Assembly (NCBI RefSeq): GCF_000993825.1
Contig: NZ_CP011114.1
Span: 744,001-808,000, forward strand
Direction of reading: 5' to 3'
DNA length: 64,000 nt
Source of the DNA: Paenibacillus durus ATCC 35681
GTDB taxonomy: Bacteria; Bacillota; Bacilli; Paenibacillales; Paenibacillaceae
The notes under the pieces are model-generated. The model saw nothing but the letters and a program-made list of their open reading frames with translations. It did no database searches and was not told where the DNA came from. Shown in pieces: positions 1-9,068 of the stretch. Each line of letters starts with the position of its first letter. The first letter of the stretch is position 1. Both the position numbers and the translations under genes were made by a program.

Positions 1-428
1 TCGCACAGCCGTTCGAATGCTGCAAGCACTCTGCGGGAAAGGATGGTTTACTGCTGCAACAGGAGCGACGGGCAAACATGTTGTGCGGTACGAGCTGCAG
101 CGGGGCGCGATGAACCAAATGATGCAGAAAACCTGAAATTCTACATCTTTTGCCGGCCTTGGAACTTCACTGAAGTGCATGCCTGCCAAAATACAGTTTT
201 TTGCCCGTTCAACCTTAAATGCAGGCGGGGAAATCTGAAATTCCTGCACCAAAGTAGGTATTTCTTGTTACACCGGACTATTGCTCGAAAAAACCTGCAC
301 TTTCGCAGGCTTGCCAGATGCCATCAACTAAAAAACAAAATCAATTTGACTTCGGTTCCCTTGATGTTAATTTTACTATATAATTGTAATTGAGTATTAA
401 AAAATCAGCAGTCAATGGAGGTCTTCCA
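1..428. repeat. Intergenic stretch with degenerate short repeats, no convincing gene
   Basis: No convincing gene is visible. The stretch holds several imperfect copies of a motif built around CTGAAATTCTGCA or CCTGCA, near 123-150, 180-205, 219-250 and 286-310. One of them (294-309) is CCTGC-N6-GCAGG; read on the minus strand it is followed by six T, so it could be a weak terminator for a gene lying outside the window. An open frame at 43-393 has Cys/His/Arg-rich composition and no ribosome-binding site, so I do not call it. A TATAAT at 379-384 could be the -10 of the next gene, but I see no good -35. Confidence 0.3.
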
Positions 429-1145
429 ATGAAAATAGAGGTATGGTCCGATTACGTCTGCCCTTTCTGCTATATAGGGAAAAGACGGCTTGAGCATGCG
501 CTGAGCCAGTTTCCGGAACGTGACAAGGTGGAAGTCGAATATCACAGCTTTCAGCTTGACCCGGAGGCCGCTCCGACCAGCAGAAGCATACATGAACTGC
601 TCGCCGCGAAATACGGCATCACCGTGGAGCAGGCCCAGACGATGAACGCGCAGGTTGCCGATCAGGCGCTGGGTGTCGGTCTCGACTTCCGGTTCGACAC
701 CATGGTTCACGCCAATACTTATGACAGCCACCGGCTGGCGCATTATGCCAAGACAAAGGGGCTTGAGGCAGAGCTTACCGAACGCCTGCTGCATGGCTAT
801 TTCACGGACGGCCTGAATTTAGGCGACCGAGAAACGCTGGCGTCGCTCGCGGCTGCGGCTGGATTGGACAAGGAAGAAGCGGTGACGGTACTGAATTCGA
901 ACGCTTACGAAGGTGAAGTGAAGGCGGACATCGCGGCCGCGCAGCGGCTTGGCATTACCGGCGTTCCGTTCTTTGTGTTTAACGGCAAGTACGCCATTTC
1001 GGGAGCCCAGCCGGGACCGGTATTCTCCGAGGTGCTGGATCAGGTGTGGAGTGAGGAGAAGGAGGAGCCTGCGCTCCGGGTGATCGGCGGCTCTGCTGAA
1101 GCATCCGGCAGCGACGGCTGTGCGGACGGTTCCTGCAGCGTGTAA
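429..1145 (+). CDS. DsbA/FrnE-family thioredoxin-fold oxidoreductase
   Basis: This 238-residue protein belongs to the FrnE-like branch of the DsbA family: cytosolic thioredoxin-fold oxidoreductases with an inserted helical domain. The active-site CPFC motif lies at about residues 10-13 (DYVCPFCYIG), and the cis-Pro region (TGVPFFVFNGKY) is near residue 190. The C-terminal tail carries two more cysteines (GCADGSC), a feature often seen in FrnE proteins; a redox or metal role for it is inference. No signal peptide is visible, so it should act in the cytoplasm. The ATG at 429 is chosen because GGAGG lies just upstream at 417-421; an upstream in-frame start at 390 lacks a site. It appears monocistronic. 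Confidence 0.88.
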   Translation: MKIEVWSDYVCPFCYIGKRRLEHALSQFPERDKVEVEYHSFQLDPEAAPTSRSIHELLAAKYGITVEQAQTMNAQVADQALGVGLDFRFDTMVHANTYDSHRLAHYAKTKGLEAELTERLLHGYFTDGLNLGDRETLASLAAAAGLDKEEAVTVLNSNAYEGEVKADIAAAQRLGITGVPFFVFNGKYAISGAQPGPVFSEVLDQVWSEEKEEPALRVIGGSAEASGSDGCADGSCSV

Positions 1146-1215
1146 CTCAGCGGGCCGCGAACGCGAATAAGTGGAAGGGGAGAAGCGGCGTGCGCCTCCC
1201 CTTTTTGCCAAACCC

Positions 1216-2796
1216 TTACCGGAACGAAGTAACCAAGCTCGCAAGCAGTGTTCTAACGTCGTACTGGTAATGATTGATCGGAGTGATCGGCTTGTTCACC
1301 CCAAGCAGCGTATAGACAGCGATTCTTGCCGTCCGGACCGAGTATTCCTCGGTGAATACGACGTCGTCCGGAATTTCGCAGAACTGGCCGATGAACGCCA
1401 GGTTGGTTGAGCCGTCCGGCACGACCTTTGGCCGATCGCCGATGGCTCTAGGCATGAACTGGGCGGTGATGAACGGCATCATGCACGGAATACAGTTCGC
1501 CGTCGCCATAATGGCCTCCTTGTGCTCCTCGAAATGCAGATGCCCAATCAGCTCGGTCATGATTTCTTCCCCGGTACAGTCGGACATTTTCTTCTTCACG
1601 AAATCGCCTTCCTTGTCGGGATACAGGCCATAGCCCCAGAAGACCCGGACATGCTCCGGCTGATTCCGGAAATGCGGCTGGTACGCGAGTACGATTGACA
1701 TCAGCCAGCTCGAATCCTTGAACGTGACCAGGGCGCCGGTGCCCGGGCGGTTGCGCGAGAATTGTTCCATCAGATCGAAGAAGATGCTATCGCTGAACGT
1801 CACCGTGAACGATTCCCATTTGGAGCCGTCGATATGGTCGTCGAAGGAAGAGGGGTTGCCGAGCCCGGGCTTCTTCGCGGCGATCCGTTCCCACAGTTTC
1901 CAGGAGCTTCCTTTCTCATTCAGGCGCGGATCGGAGGTCATCGAGCCAAGGCTGGAGCTTTCCGTCATCGATCCGTTCGTGATAATGACCAGATCTTCTT
2001 CTTTTACGGCAAGTTGCTCTTCAGCTCCGTCACGGACGACATGCAAGCCCGTTACGGTAATGCCGTCGCCTTCCTTGAAATCCAGATCGGTCACGGTGCA
2101 TCTCAGCGTGAAATCGACGCCATGGTCTTCCAAATATTTTTTCATCGGCAAAATAATCGAATCATACTGGTTGTACGGGGTGCGGGTTACGCCCTCCAGG
2201 GTCTGGATTCTCGGGAATTCATGCATGAACCGGATCATGTACCGCTTCAGTTCGACCGCGCTGTGCCAGGGCTGGAACGCGAACGTCGTCGCCCACATGT
2301 ACCAGAAATTCGTCGTGAAAAAATGCGGGCCGAACCAGTCGCTGATCCGCGCCTTGCCCATTTGTTCCTCGGGCGTAATGATCAGCTTCCCCATAGCGAG
2401 CCGGTCGGCCATATCAAAGCCCATCGACAGCACGTCAACCACTTCACCGCTTGCGTTCACCAGTCTGGCATTGGAATGCGTCGGATTCGCATTGTCGAAT
2501 GCAATAATCTCTTCCCGCACCGACTTTCCGGGATGGTCGAGCGAGGGAATCGACATCAGGAGATCCCACAAATTCTCGTATGTCTCGTCATTCAGCATCC
2601 GTCCGCCGCGGATGACATAGCCGTGCTCTTCGCTGCCTGCGCCGTCGTTGCTGCCGCCTAGAATGCTCATTTCCTCGATAATATGAATGCCGCTTCCCGG
2701 GAAGCCGCAGTCTCTGATGAGAAAAGCGGCGCCAGCCAAGGACGCGATACCTCCGCCGACAAAATAAACCTGCTTGTTTTCGTATTCCTGTATCAC
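1216..2796 (-). CDS. ohyA: Oleate hydratase (myosin-cross-reactive antigen family)
   Basis: This FAD-dependent fatty-acid hydratase of about 526 residues adds water to the cis-9 double bond of oleate-type fatty acids, giving 10-hydroxy fatty acids. The N-terminal dinucleotide-binding loop (YFVGGGIASLAGAA) and the conserved RGGRMLNDETYENLWDLL block are both present. The protein is somewhat shorter than the roughly 590-residue enzymes because it lacks their N-terminal extension. I place the start at a GTG (2796), nine bases after GGAGG; the longer frame starting at ATG 2814 would contain that site inside the gene. A TetR-type gene lies upstream on the same strand and may regulate it. In Firmicutes the enzyme is usually linked to detoxification of unsaturated fatty acids. 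Confidence 0.9.
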   Translation of the reverse strand: MIQEYENKQVYFVGGGIASLAGAAFLIRDCGFPGSGIHIIEEMSILGGSNDGAGSEEHGYVIRGGRMLNDETYENLWDLLMSIPSLDHPGKSVREEIIAFDNANPTHSNARLVNASGEVVDVLSMGFDMADRLAMGKLIITPEEQMGKARISDWFGPHFFTTNFWYMWATTFAFQPWHSAVELKRYMIRFMHEFPRIQTLEGVTRTPYNQYDSIILPMKKYLEDHGVDFTLRCTVTDLDFKEGDGITVTGLHVVRDGAEEQLAVKEEDLVIITNGSMTESSSLGSMTSDPRLNEKGSSWKLWERIAAKKPGLGNPSSFDDHIDGSKWESFTVTFSDSIFFDLMEQFSRNRPGTGALVTFKDSSWLMSIVLAYQPHFRNQPEHVRVFWGYGLYPDKEGDFVKKKMSDCTGEEIMTELIGHLHFEEHKEAIMATANCIPCMMPFITAQFMPRAIGDRPKVVPDGSTNLAFIGQFCEIPDDVVFTEEYSVRTARIAVYTLLGVNKPITPINHYQYDVRTLLASLVTSFR

Positions 2797-3019
2797 AGAC
2801 AGTCGCCTCCACATGAATATTGAATACTTCCGTGCACCGCCCGCAAAAGCGTGGAAACTTGCTCGCCGGGCACATGTTCAATGTAATCCATGTCCGCTGC
2901 GCGCGGTATCGTCAATCCCCGCCGAGTGTATAAAAATTGGTCACTTGAGCGGAAATGTAGAGTTTTCCGACAAAATTCCCGGAGGTTCGCCCATTCAAAC
3001 AGCCATCCCGGCCCGGAGG

Positions 3020-3598
3020 CTAAGACGGCTGTTTCTCGTATTTATGCAGAGCTCTCATAAAATGTCCTTCAAGGAGTACGCTCAGCCGTTCAATCATCAG
3101 CTTAGGGCTTTCCTTCATGCCGTCTCTCATCCATTGGATAAGCAGGCCGGTAAACGCCAGCGTATAGAAATTGGCGATAAATTGCTTGTCATCCTCGTTC
3201 ACCTGCATACCCACCGCCAATTCATTAATTACGCCCATAATAAGATCATTCGTAACGGAGTAAAGGTAGGCGTCCAGATGGTTCCGCCCAAGCGATTCCA
3301 GCGTATTGAGACAGAACGCGCGGTTGTTCTCAATATACAGAAATATTTTATAAAATCCGTCCGTCCATGTACTGTAGCCCCTGTAATCGGCAATCCCGTC
3401 GACAGCCTCTTTCTGGTAGATCCAGCCCAGCAGCTCGAAAATATCGTGAAAATGGTAGTAAAACGTCTGACGGTTCAGCCCGCAATCGTCCACCAGCTGT
3501 TTTACGGAGATTTTATTCAGTGGGGTATGTTCCATCCGTTTTTTGAGACAATGGGCTAACGCTTTTTTGGTCAGTAGGGAATTGGACATCTTTGTCAC
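3020..3598 (-). CDS. TetR/AcrR-family transcriptional regulator
   Basis: This 192-residue protein has an N-terminal TetR-type helix-turn-helix (about residues 10-55, ending VDDCGLNRQTFYYHFHDIFELL) and an all-helical C-terminal ligand domain resembling the DhaS-like TetR subgroup. It lies about 220 bases upstream of oleate hydratase on the same strand, so regulation of fatty-acid stress genes is a reasonable but unproven guess. The upstream region holds two direct GTTCAAA copies (3624-3630 and 3653-3659), a possible autoregulatory operator. A hairpin with complementary arms (AAACAGCC and GGCTGTTT, around 2996-3037) spans its stop codon. Confidence 0.85.
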   Translation of the reverse strand: MTKMSNSLLTKKALAHCLKKRMEHTPLNKISVKQLVDDCGLNRQTFYYHFHDIFELLGWIYQKEAVDGIADYRGYSTWTDGFYKIFLYIENNRAFCLNTLESLGRNHLDAYLYSVTNDLIMGVINELAVGMQVNEDDKQFIANFYTLAFTGLLIQWMRDGMKESPKLMIERLSVLLEGHFMRALHKYEKQPS

Positions 3599-3724
3599 CT
3601 CTTCCTCATCTTAACTTTCGAGCGTTCAAAAATAAATAGACAAGCTTCATTTGTTCAAATATAAGAAAGTATAAGCTTCGCGCTTATCATTTGCCTTATA
3701 TTTCTACGAGAAACGATACCTAAA

Positions 3725-3742
3725 AGCGATACTCGTATCGCT
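3725..3742. repeat. Perfect 8-bp inverted repeat in the tetR-recQ divergent gap
   Basis: AGCGATAC-TC-GTATCGCT is a perfect inverted repeat in an A+T-rich gap of about 260 bases between the divergent tetR and recQ genes. A partial related block (ACGATACC) lies just upstream at 3713-3720. No T-run follows it. It could be an operator or part of a dispersed intergenic repeat; a single copy cannot tell which. Confidence 0.5.
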
Positions 3743-3860
3743 ACTTCGGAAGCTTAAGCTGCTAACAGGACGGCGCAGCCGTTTCTTCTTGCGCATGGTT
3801 GCCCCTTTGCCGCAAAGTCCGGTAAACTAAAGAAAGACAGTGTTTAAGGAGTTTTGAACT

Positions 3861-5705
3861 ATGAATCCGCGAGAGCTTACGATGGAATATGCGCAGGAAA
3901 TGCTGCAAAAATATTACGGCTACCCCGATTTCCGGGAGGGCCAGAAAAAAATCGTCGCGAGTCTCCTAGAGGGCCGCGACACGCTCGGTATTATGCCGAC
4001 CGGCGGCGGCAAATCGATCTGCTATCAGGTGCCGGCGCTGCTGCTTCCGGGCCTGACGCTCGTCGTGTCGCCGCTGATCTCTCTAATGAAGGATCAGGTC
4101 GACGCGCTAACGGCGGCGGGCATTCCCGCCGCTTACATCAACAGCACCTTAACCGGCAAAGAGGTGAACGAGCGCATCCGCGCCGCCCGCCGGGGCGAGC
4201 TGAAGCTGCTCTATGTCGCGCCCGAGCGGCTGGAGCTGGACTGGTTCCGCCTGGAAATGGCGGAATTGTCCATATCCTGCGTCGCGGTGGACGAGGCGCA
4301 CTGCGTCTCGCAGTGGGGGCATGATTTCCGCACCAGCTACCTGGCGGTATCGCCGTTTGTGGAGGAGCTTCCGCAGCGGCCGATTCTGGCGGCCTTCACG
4401 GCGACGGCGACGCCCGAGGTCATGGAGGATATGCTCCGGCTGCTGCGTCTGCGGGGTCCGGGCGTCTTCGTGACCGGCCTTGGCCGTGACAATCTAGCGA
4501 TGTCGGTGCTGCGGGGCGAGAACAAGAAGGAGTTCGTGCTGGATTATGCCGCTTCGCATGCCCACCAGCCGGGGATCGTGTACGCGGCTACCCGCAAGGA
4601 CGTCGACGACCTGTACCAGCGTCTGCGGAATGCCGGATTCGCGGCAGGCCGCTACCATGCCGGCATGAGCGACGAGGAGCGGGCGGAGAGCCAGGAGGCG
4701 TTCCTGTATGACGATATCCGCGTGATGGTCGCGACCAACGCCTTCGGCATGGGGATCGACAAGTCGAATGTGCGCTATGTCATCCATTACAATATGCCGA
4801 AGAATATGGAGGCTTATGTCCAGGAAGCGGGCCGCGCGGGGCGCGACGGCGAGCCGAGCCAGTGCATCCTGCTGTTCAGCGCGCAGGATATCATGACGCA
4901 AAAGTTCCTGATTGAGCAAAATCCTCAGGACTCGGATCGCAAACAGAATGATTACCGCAAGCTCCAGCAGATGATCGATTACTGCTATACAACAAGGTGC
5001 CTGCGAAGCGCCATGCTGGACTACTTTGGCGAAGCTCACGGGGACAAGCCGTGCGGCATTTGCAGCTCTTGCACGGACGAGCGCGAGCTCGTTGACATGA
5101 CCATCGACGCGCAGAAGATCTTCTCCTGCATCCACCGGATGCGCGAGCGCTTCGGCGTGGCGCTGGTGTCGTCCGTGCTGAAGGGCTCGCGCAGCCAGAA
5201 GGTGCTGCAGTACGGCTTCGACAAGCTACCGACCCATGGCGCTATGTCCGGCCGTACCGAGAAAGAAATTACGGAAATCGTCAATGTGCTGATTTCCGAA
5301 GGTTATCTGGCCTTGTCCGAAGGCCAGTACCCGGTTGTGCGGCTCCAGCAGTCGGCCGCCGAGGTGCTGCGCGGGCAGCGGCAGGTGCTGCAGCGCGTCG
5401 TCCGGCCGTCCAGGTCGGCTGCGGGCGGCAGAGACCGCAGCCGCAGCCGCGACCTCTCGCCGTCGGCCGTCAACGAGACGGTGTTCGAGCAGCTGCGCCT
5501 GATCCGCCGCGAGCTGGCGGGCCGGGAGCATGTGCCGTCTTATATTATTTTCAACGACGCGACGCTGCGGGAGATGAGCGTGGTCTGCCCGCAGACGGAA
5601 GAAGAAATGATGAAGGTAAAGGGCGTCGGGGAAGTGAAATACCGGAAGTATGGAAAGGAATTTCTGGATTTTTTTCAAAGCGAATTGTATTCCAATGAAT
5701 CGTAA
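3861..5705 (+). CDS. recQ: ATP-dependent DNA helicase RecQ
   Basis: This 614-residue superfamily 2 helicase unwinds DNA 3'-to-5' in recombination and repair. Walker A (PTGGGKS, Lys51) and the DEAH box (residues 144-147, followed by the RecQ-specific CVSQWGHDFR) lie in the first RecA-like domain. The second domain has the VATNAFGMGIDK and QEAGRAGRDG motifs. A zinc-binding block with four cysteines follows (CYTTRCLRSAMLDYF...CGICSSC), then a winged-helix RQC region and a C-terminal HRDC domain (about residues 530-605). The length matches B. subtilis RecQ. An AAGGAG site precedes the ATG. Another frame overlapping its start (3854-4324) is a shadow. Confidence 0.95.
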   Translation: MNPRELTMEYAQEMLQKYYGYPDFREGQKKIVASLLEGRDTLGIMPTGGGKSICYQVPALLLPGLTLVVSPLISLMKDQVDALTAAGIPAAYINSTLTGKEVNERIRAARRGELKLLYVAPERLELDWFRLEMAELSISCVAVDEAHCVSQWGHDFRTSYLAVSPFVEELPQRPILAAFTATATPEVMEDMLRLLRLRGPGVFVTGLGRDNLAMSVLRGENKKEFVLDYAASHAHQPGIVYAATRKDVDDLYQRLRNAGFAAGRYHAGMSDEERAESQEAFLYDDIRVMVATNAFGMGIDKSNVRYVIHYNMPKNMEAYVQEAGRAGRDGEPSQCILLFSAQDIMTQKFLIEQNPQDSDRKQNDYRKLQQMIDYCYTTRCLRSAMLDYFGEAHGDKPCGICSSCTDERELVDMTIDAQKIFSCIHRMRERFGVALVSSVLKGSRSQKVLQYGFDKLPTHGAMSGRTEKEITEIVNVLISEGYLALSEGQYPVVRLQQSAAEVLRGQRQVLQRVVRPSRSAAGGRDRSRSRDLSPSAVNETVFEQLRLIRRELAGREHVPSYIIFNDATLREMSVVCPQTEEEMMKVKGVGEVKYRKYGKEFLDFFQSELYSNES

Positions 5706-5720
5706 AGGGGCATACGCAGC

Positions 5721-7606
5721 ATGAAGATCGTCCTGGCCACACTCAATGCCAAGTATATTCACACCTCGCTGGCCATCCGTCTGCTCAAGGCTTACAGTCA
5801 GCATGAATTCGACATTCAGCTGGCGGAATACACGATCAAGGACCCGGTGATGAACATCGCCTCGGATTTGTTTGGGCAATCGCCCGATGTGATTGGCTTC
5901 TCCTGCTACATCTGGAACATCGAAGAGACGGTCAAGCTGATTGGCATCCTGAAGAAGATCATGCCGGGCGTGACGATCGTCCTTGGGGACCGGAGGTGTC
6001 CTATGAGCCGCTGTACTGGATGAACCGCGAGCCGGGCATTGACTTCATCGTCTGCGGCGACGGGGAAGAGACGTTCCATCATCTGCTGCAGGAGTTGCGG
6101 GACGGGCGGAAGTTTCATTTTGTATACGGGGCGGCTTACCGCAAGGGAGAAGAAGTGATCGTGAACCCTCCGCGTCCGAAGAGCGATCTGAACACGCTTC
6201 CCACGCCGCACCGTTTTCCGGAGGATCTGCCGGATTTAGGCAAAAGAATCACCTATTTTGAAACGAGCCGAGGCTGTCCGTTCAACTGCCAATTCTGTCT
6301 GTCCAGCGTTGAGGTCGGCGTCCGGTATTACGATATTGAGCGGGTCAAAGCGGATCTCTTGTATTTGATTGAAAATGGAGCCAAAACGATCAAGTTCCTG
6401 GACCGCACCTTCAACATCAACCGCGAGTACGCGCTGGAAATGTTCCGGTTCCTAATTGACAATCATGGCGGCTGCGTGTTCCAGTTTGAGATTACCGCCG
6501 ACATTATGCGGCCCGAGGTGCTGGACTTTTTGTCAAAAAACGCGCCTCCCGGCATTTTCCGCTTCGAGATCGGCGTGCAGTCGACCAATGACGAGACGAA
6601 TGAGCTGGTCAAGCGGCGCCAGAACTTTGCCAAGCTGTCCCGTACGGTGATGAAAATCAAGGAGAGCGGCAACATCGACCAGCATCTCGATCTGATTGCG
6701 GGCCTGCCGATGGAGGATTACGCGACGTTCCGCAAAACGTTCAACGACGTGTTCGCGATGGAGCCGGAAGAGCTGCAGCTCGGCTTTCTCAAAATGCTGC
6801 GAGGCACCGGACTGCGCGCCCAGGCGGCCAAGTACGATTATGTCTACATGGAGCATGCGCCGTATGAAATCCTGAGCAGCCATGTGATGCCGTTCTCGGA
6901 CATTGTGCGGCTGAAGCGGCTGGAGGATGTGCTGGAAAAATACTGGAACAGCCACCGGTTGGATCATACAGTCAAGTATTTGATGCGCCATATTTTTGAA
7001 TCCCCGTTCGACTTCTTCCAGGAGTTCGGCGATTACTGGGAAGTCCGGGGCTGGCAAAAGATCGGACATCAATTGGAGGATTTGTTCACCCGGCTGAACG
7101 AGTTTCTGCTGGAGCGCGGCACGCCGGAGATGGAGATCATCACGGGTCTCATGAAGCTCGATTATTTCCTCGGCCACAAGTATAAGCCGCGCAAGGTGTG
7201 GTGGGAGCCGGTCCTTGGCAAAAACGAATGGGGACGCTATATCCGGGAGATTGCCGAGCGACCTCAGCTTCTTGGCGACGCTTGGACCCCGGCGGCGGTG
7301 TCCGGCGAAACGGCGGGGAATTTGGCTGCGGGAGCTCCGGCAGCGAAAATACAGGCAGCGGGAATCAGCGAACGGGATCTGCAAAAATACGCGGTGCTGG
7401 AGATTTTGCCGTTTTCGCTGACACGGGTGCTGTCTTCCATCAGTGGACTGCGGGCGGGAGCAAGCGGCGTCGGTGAAGTTAACGCGCTGGATGCCGGAGC
7501 GCCGCCGCAGGACGGCGAAAGCACCCTCTTGCTTGTGCTGTACCAGCAGGATGAGAGTCAGAAGCCGAGAGTCTATGACCTGCCGGTTCAGCGGGTTCTC
7601 CAGTAG
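5721..7606 (+). pseudogene. B12-binding-domain radical SAM protein (DUF4080-like), frameshifted
   Basis: Two overlapping frames together encode one protein of about 628 residues. The first (5721-6023) gives an N-terminal cobalamin-binding-like domain ending at IVLGD. The second (5996-7606) continues with VSYEPLYWMNREPGIDFIVCGDGEETF and holds the radical SAM cluster motif CPFNCQFC (about residues 190-197 of the whole protein). The break lies in a run of four G at 5985-5988: one additional G would restore LGGPEVSYEP, the usual end of the B12-binding fold. It is therefore a 1-bp deletion in a homopolymer, either a true disruption or a sequencing error. It follows recQ by 15 bases and is probably co-transcribed. 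The substrate is unknown. Confidence 0.85.
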
Positions 7607-7664
7607 CGGAGGGAGTCAGCGTTAGAGCCCTCACGCTTTTTCACAAGGGAAACAAGGAGGCTTC

Positions 7665-7790
7665 ATGCCAATGAGCGATTCGATTCGACTGGCCGAGTAT
7701 GAAGATAAATTCAAGGAAAGCCTGCTTGCGGGGAGGGACAGCGATGACCAACTATCAGGAGCTGTGCGACCGGCTCACCGGCATTTTTGA
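7665..7790 (+). other. Short ORF with a strong RBS, possible remnant of an acetyltransferase gene
   Basis: A 41-codon frame follows AAGGAGG with good spacing. Its start, MPMSDSIRLAEYEDKFKESL, resembles the beginning of some GNAT-type acetyltransferases. It then runs into the next gene's ribosome-binding site and ends out of frame inside it. It may be the stump of a deleted gene or a translated leader of the nucleotidyltransferase. The resemblance is from memory and weak. Confidence 0.3.
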
Positions 7791-8331
7791 ACAGAGCAGT
7801 TGGTTAGGGGACTTGTTCGAACGTGCGGGAAGCCTCGGTCCGTATCCGTATTATACCGGGGCGGGCTGCCTGGTGCAGACGGTCTGGAACGAGCTTACGG
7901 GCAGACCGCCGATGTACGGAATATCGGATATCGATATCGTCTATTTCGATGACGCGGATCTCAGCTATGAAGCGGAGAACGAGGTGGTGGAGCGGGGAAA
8001 GCGTCTTTTTACGGAGCTTCCTCTTCCTGTCGACATCAAGAATCAGGGCCGCGTTCACCTGTGGTATCCCGGCCGGTTCGGCGTCGGTCTTACGCCTTAC
8101 GCTTCTCTGGAAACGGCGATTGACAGCTGGCCTACGACGGCTTCTTCACTTGGCGTGCGGAAGGAGCCGGACGGAAGCTGGCAGGTCTACGCGCCTTTCG
8201 GCCTGGAGGACTTATTCCGGCTGGTCGTAAGGCCGAACAAGACTCTGGTTACGGAAAGCGCGTATTACGCTAAGGCGGAGAAGTGGAAGAGCAGATGGCC
8301 GGAGCTTACTGTAATGCCTTGGGAAGCATAG
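7744..8331 (+). CDS. Nucleotidyltransferase family protein (NTP_transf_6/DUF925-like)
   Basis: This 195-residue cytosolic protein has the hallmarks of a small minimal-nucleotidyltransferase family: a GAGCLVQTVWNELTGRP block (about residues 39-55) followed by ISDIDIVYFDD, whose two aspartates would be metal ligands (DxD). A third acidic site is less clear. The substrate is unknown for this family. I chose the ATG at 7744 because GGGAGG lies eight bases upstream; an earlier in-frame ATG at 7699 has no site. The gene begins inside the end of the short ORF 7665-7790. Confidence 0.75.
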   Translation: MTNYQELCDRLTGIFEQSSWLGDLFERAGSLGPYPYYTGAGCLVQTVWNELTGRPPMYGISDIDIVYFDDADLSYEAENEVVERGKRLFTELPLPVDIKNQGRVHLWYPGRFGVGLTPYASLETAIDSWPTTASSLGVRKEPDGSWQVYAPFGLEDLFRLVVRPNKTLVTESAYYAKAEKWKSRWPELTVMPWEA

Positions 8332-8588
8332 CGTCTGCGCGGGAGCATACCGTCTAGCTTCGTTTCCTGGCAGCGGCCAACATATGCGGGCTCATTCCAG
8401 TGGGTTTTCCTGCTCTTCTACGATGGCGCTGATCCTCAGCAGCGCAGCCCGGCTTTCCGAATCCCCCTATTTTTCCGCTCTTTAAGCTATAAACATGTCC
8501 CAAAAGGTGGTAAACTGTGTTCAACTCGGTTGAGAATATAACGGTGCTTCATCCGTGAGGGTCACCGGTAAAAAGGGAGGATTGCGAA

Positions 8589-8843
8589 ATGAAGTGGCAA
8601 GAAATGAGGCAGCTGTTTCCCAACCAGTTTGTTTTGTTCTCCGTCCTTGAATTTCATCAGGAGGGCACCAGAAGATATATAGACGAGGTTGAGCCGATCC
8701 GCGCGGTTGCAGACGAAGACGCCCGTACGGAATTTGATCAAGCCGGACCCGGAAAGCTGGTCTACCATACTTCCAGCAAGGTATGCATTATCCGTATCCG
8801 CAGGAGAAAACGCAGCAGAGTGAGACGTAAAAAAACAAAATAA
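8589..8843 (+). CDS. Small conserved-looking hypothetical protein with a basic tail
   Basis: This 84-residue protein has a strong GGGAGG site before its ATG. It begins MKWQEMRQLFPNQFVLFSVLEF, a pattern I associate with short uncharacterised Bacillales proteins, and ends in an Arg/Lys-rich tail of about 17 residues. No membrane segment or signal peptide is present. The preceding 257 bases (8332-8588) hold no other gene and no clear promoter. I cannot assign a function; the basic tail might bind nucleic acid. Confidence 0.55.
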   Translation: MKWQEMRQLFPNQFVLFSVLEFHQEGTRRYIDEVEPIRAVADEDARTEFDQAGPGKLVYHTSSKVCIIRIRRRKRSRVRRKKTK

Positions 8844-9004
8844 GCCGATAATACATATCCGCAGGGCATAAAATACTGGACCTTGGCGCCGGAACGGTTA
8901 GAACAGATTCAGCTCGGTGGATGTGGACTGTTCCTCCATTCTTGGCATCAGCAATCACGGCCTGTACGTGGGACGGAAATAACAGCATATTTTTGGACAA
9001 TCGT

Positions 9005-9054
9005 AAAAAAGACAGGTCCTTCGCCAACACGGACGAGGCCTGTCTTTGTGTTTT
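9005..9054 (-). terminator. Bidirectional rho-independent terminator
   Basis: AAAGACAGG pairs with CCTGTCTTT around an inner CG-rich stem. A six-T run on the minus strand terminates the hydrolase gene; the plus-strand side (TTTGTGTTTT) could also end transcription of the small gene at 8589. The rest of 8844-9004 shows nothing recognisable. Confidence 0.8.
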
Positions 9055-9068
9055 CATACGGCTATTTC

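Noticed and set aside
43..393. 116-codon open frame at the window start
   Set aside because: No ribosome-binding site, unusual Cys/Arg/His-rich composition, and it runs through the repeat-like non-coding stretch.
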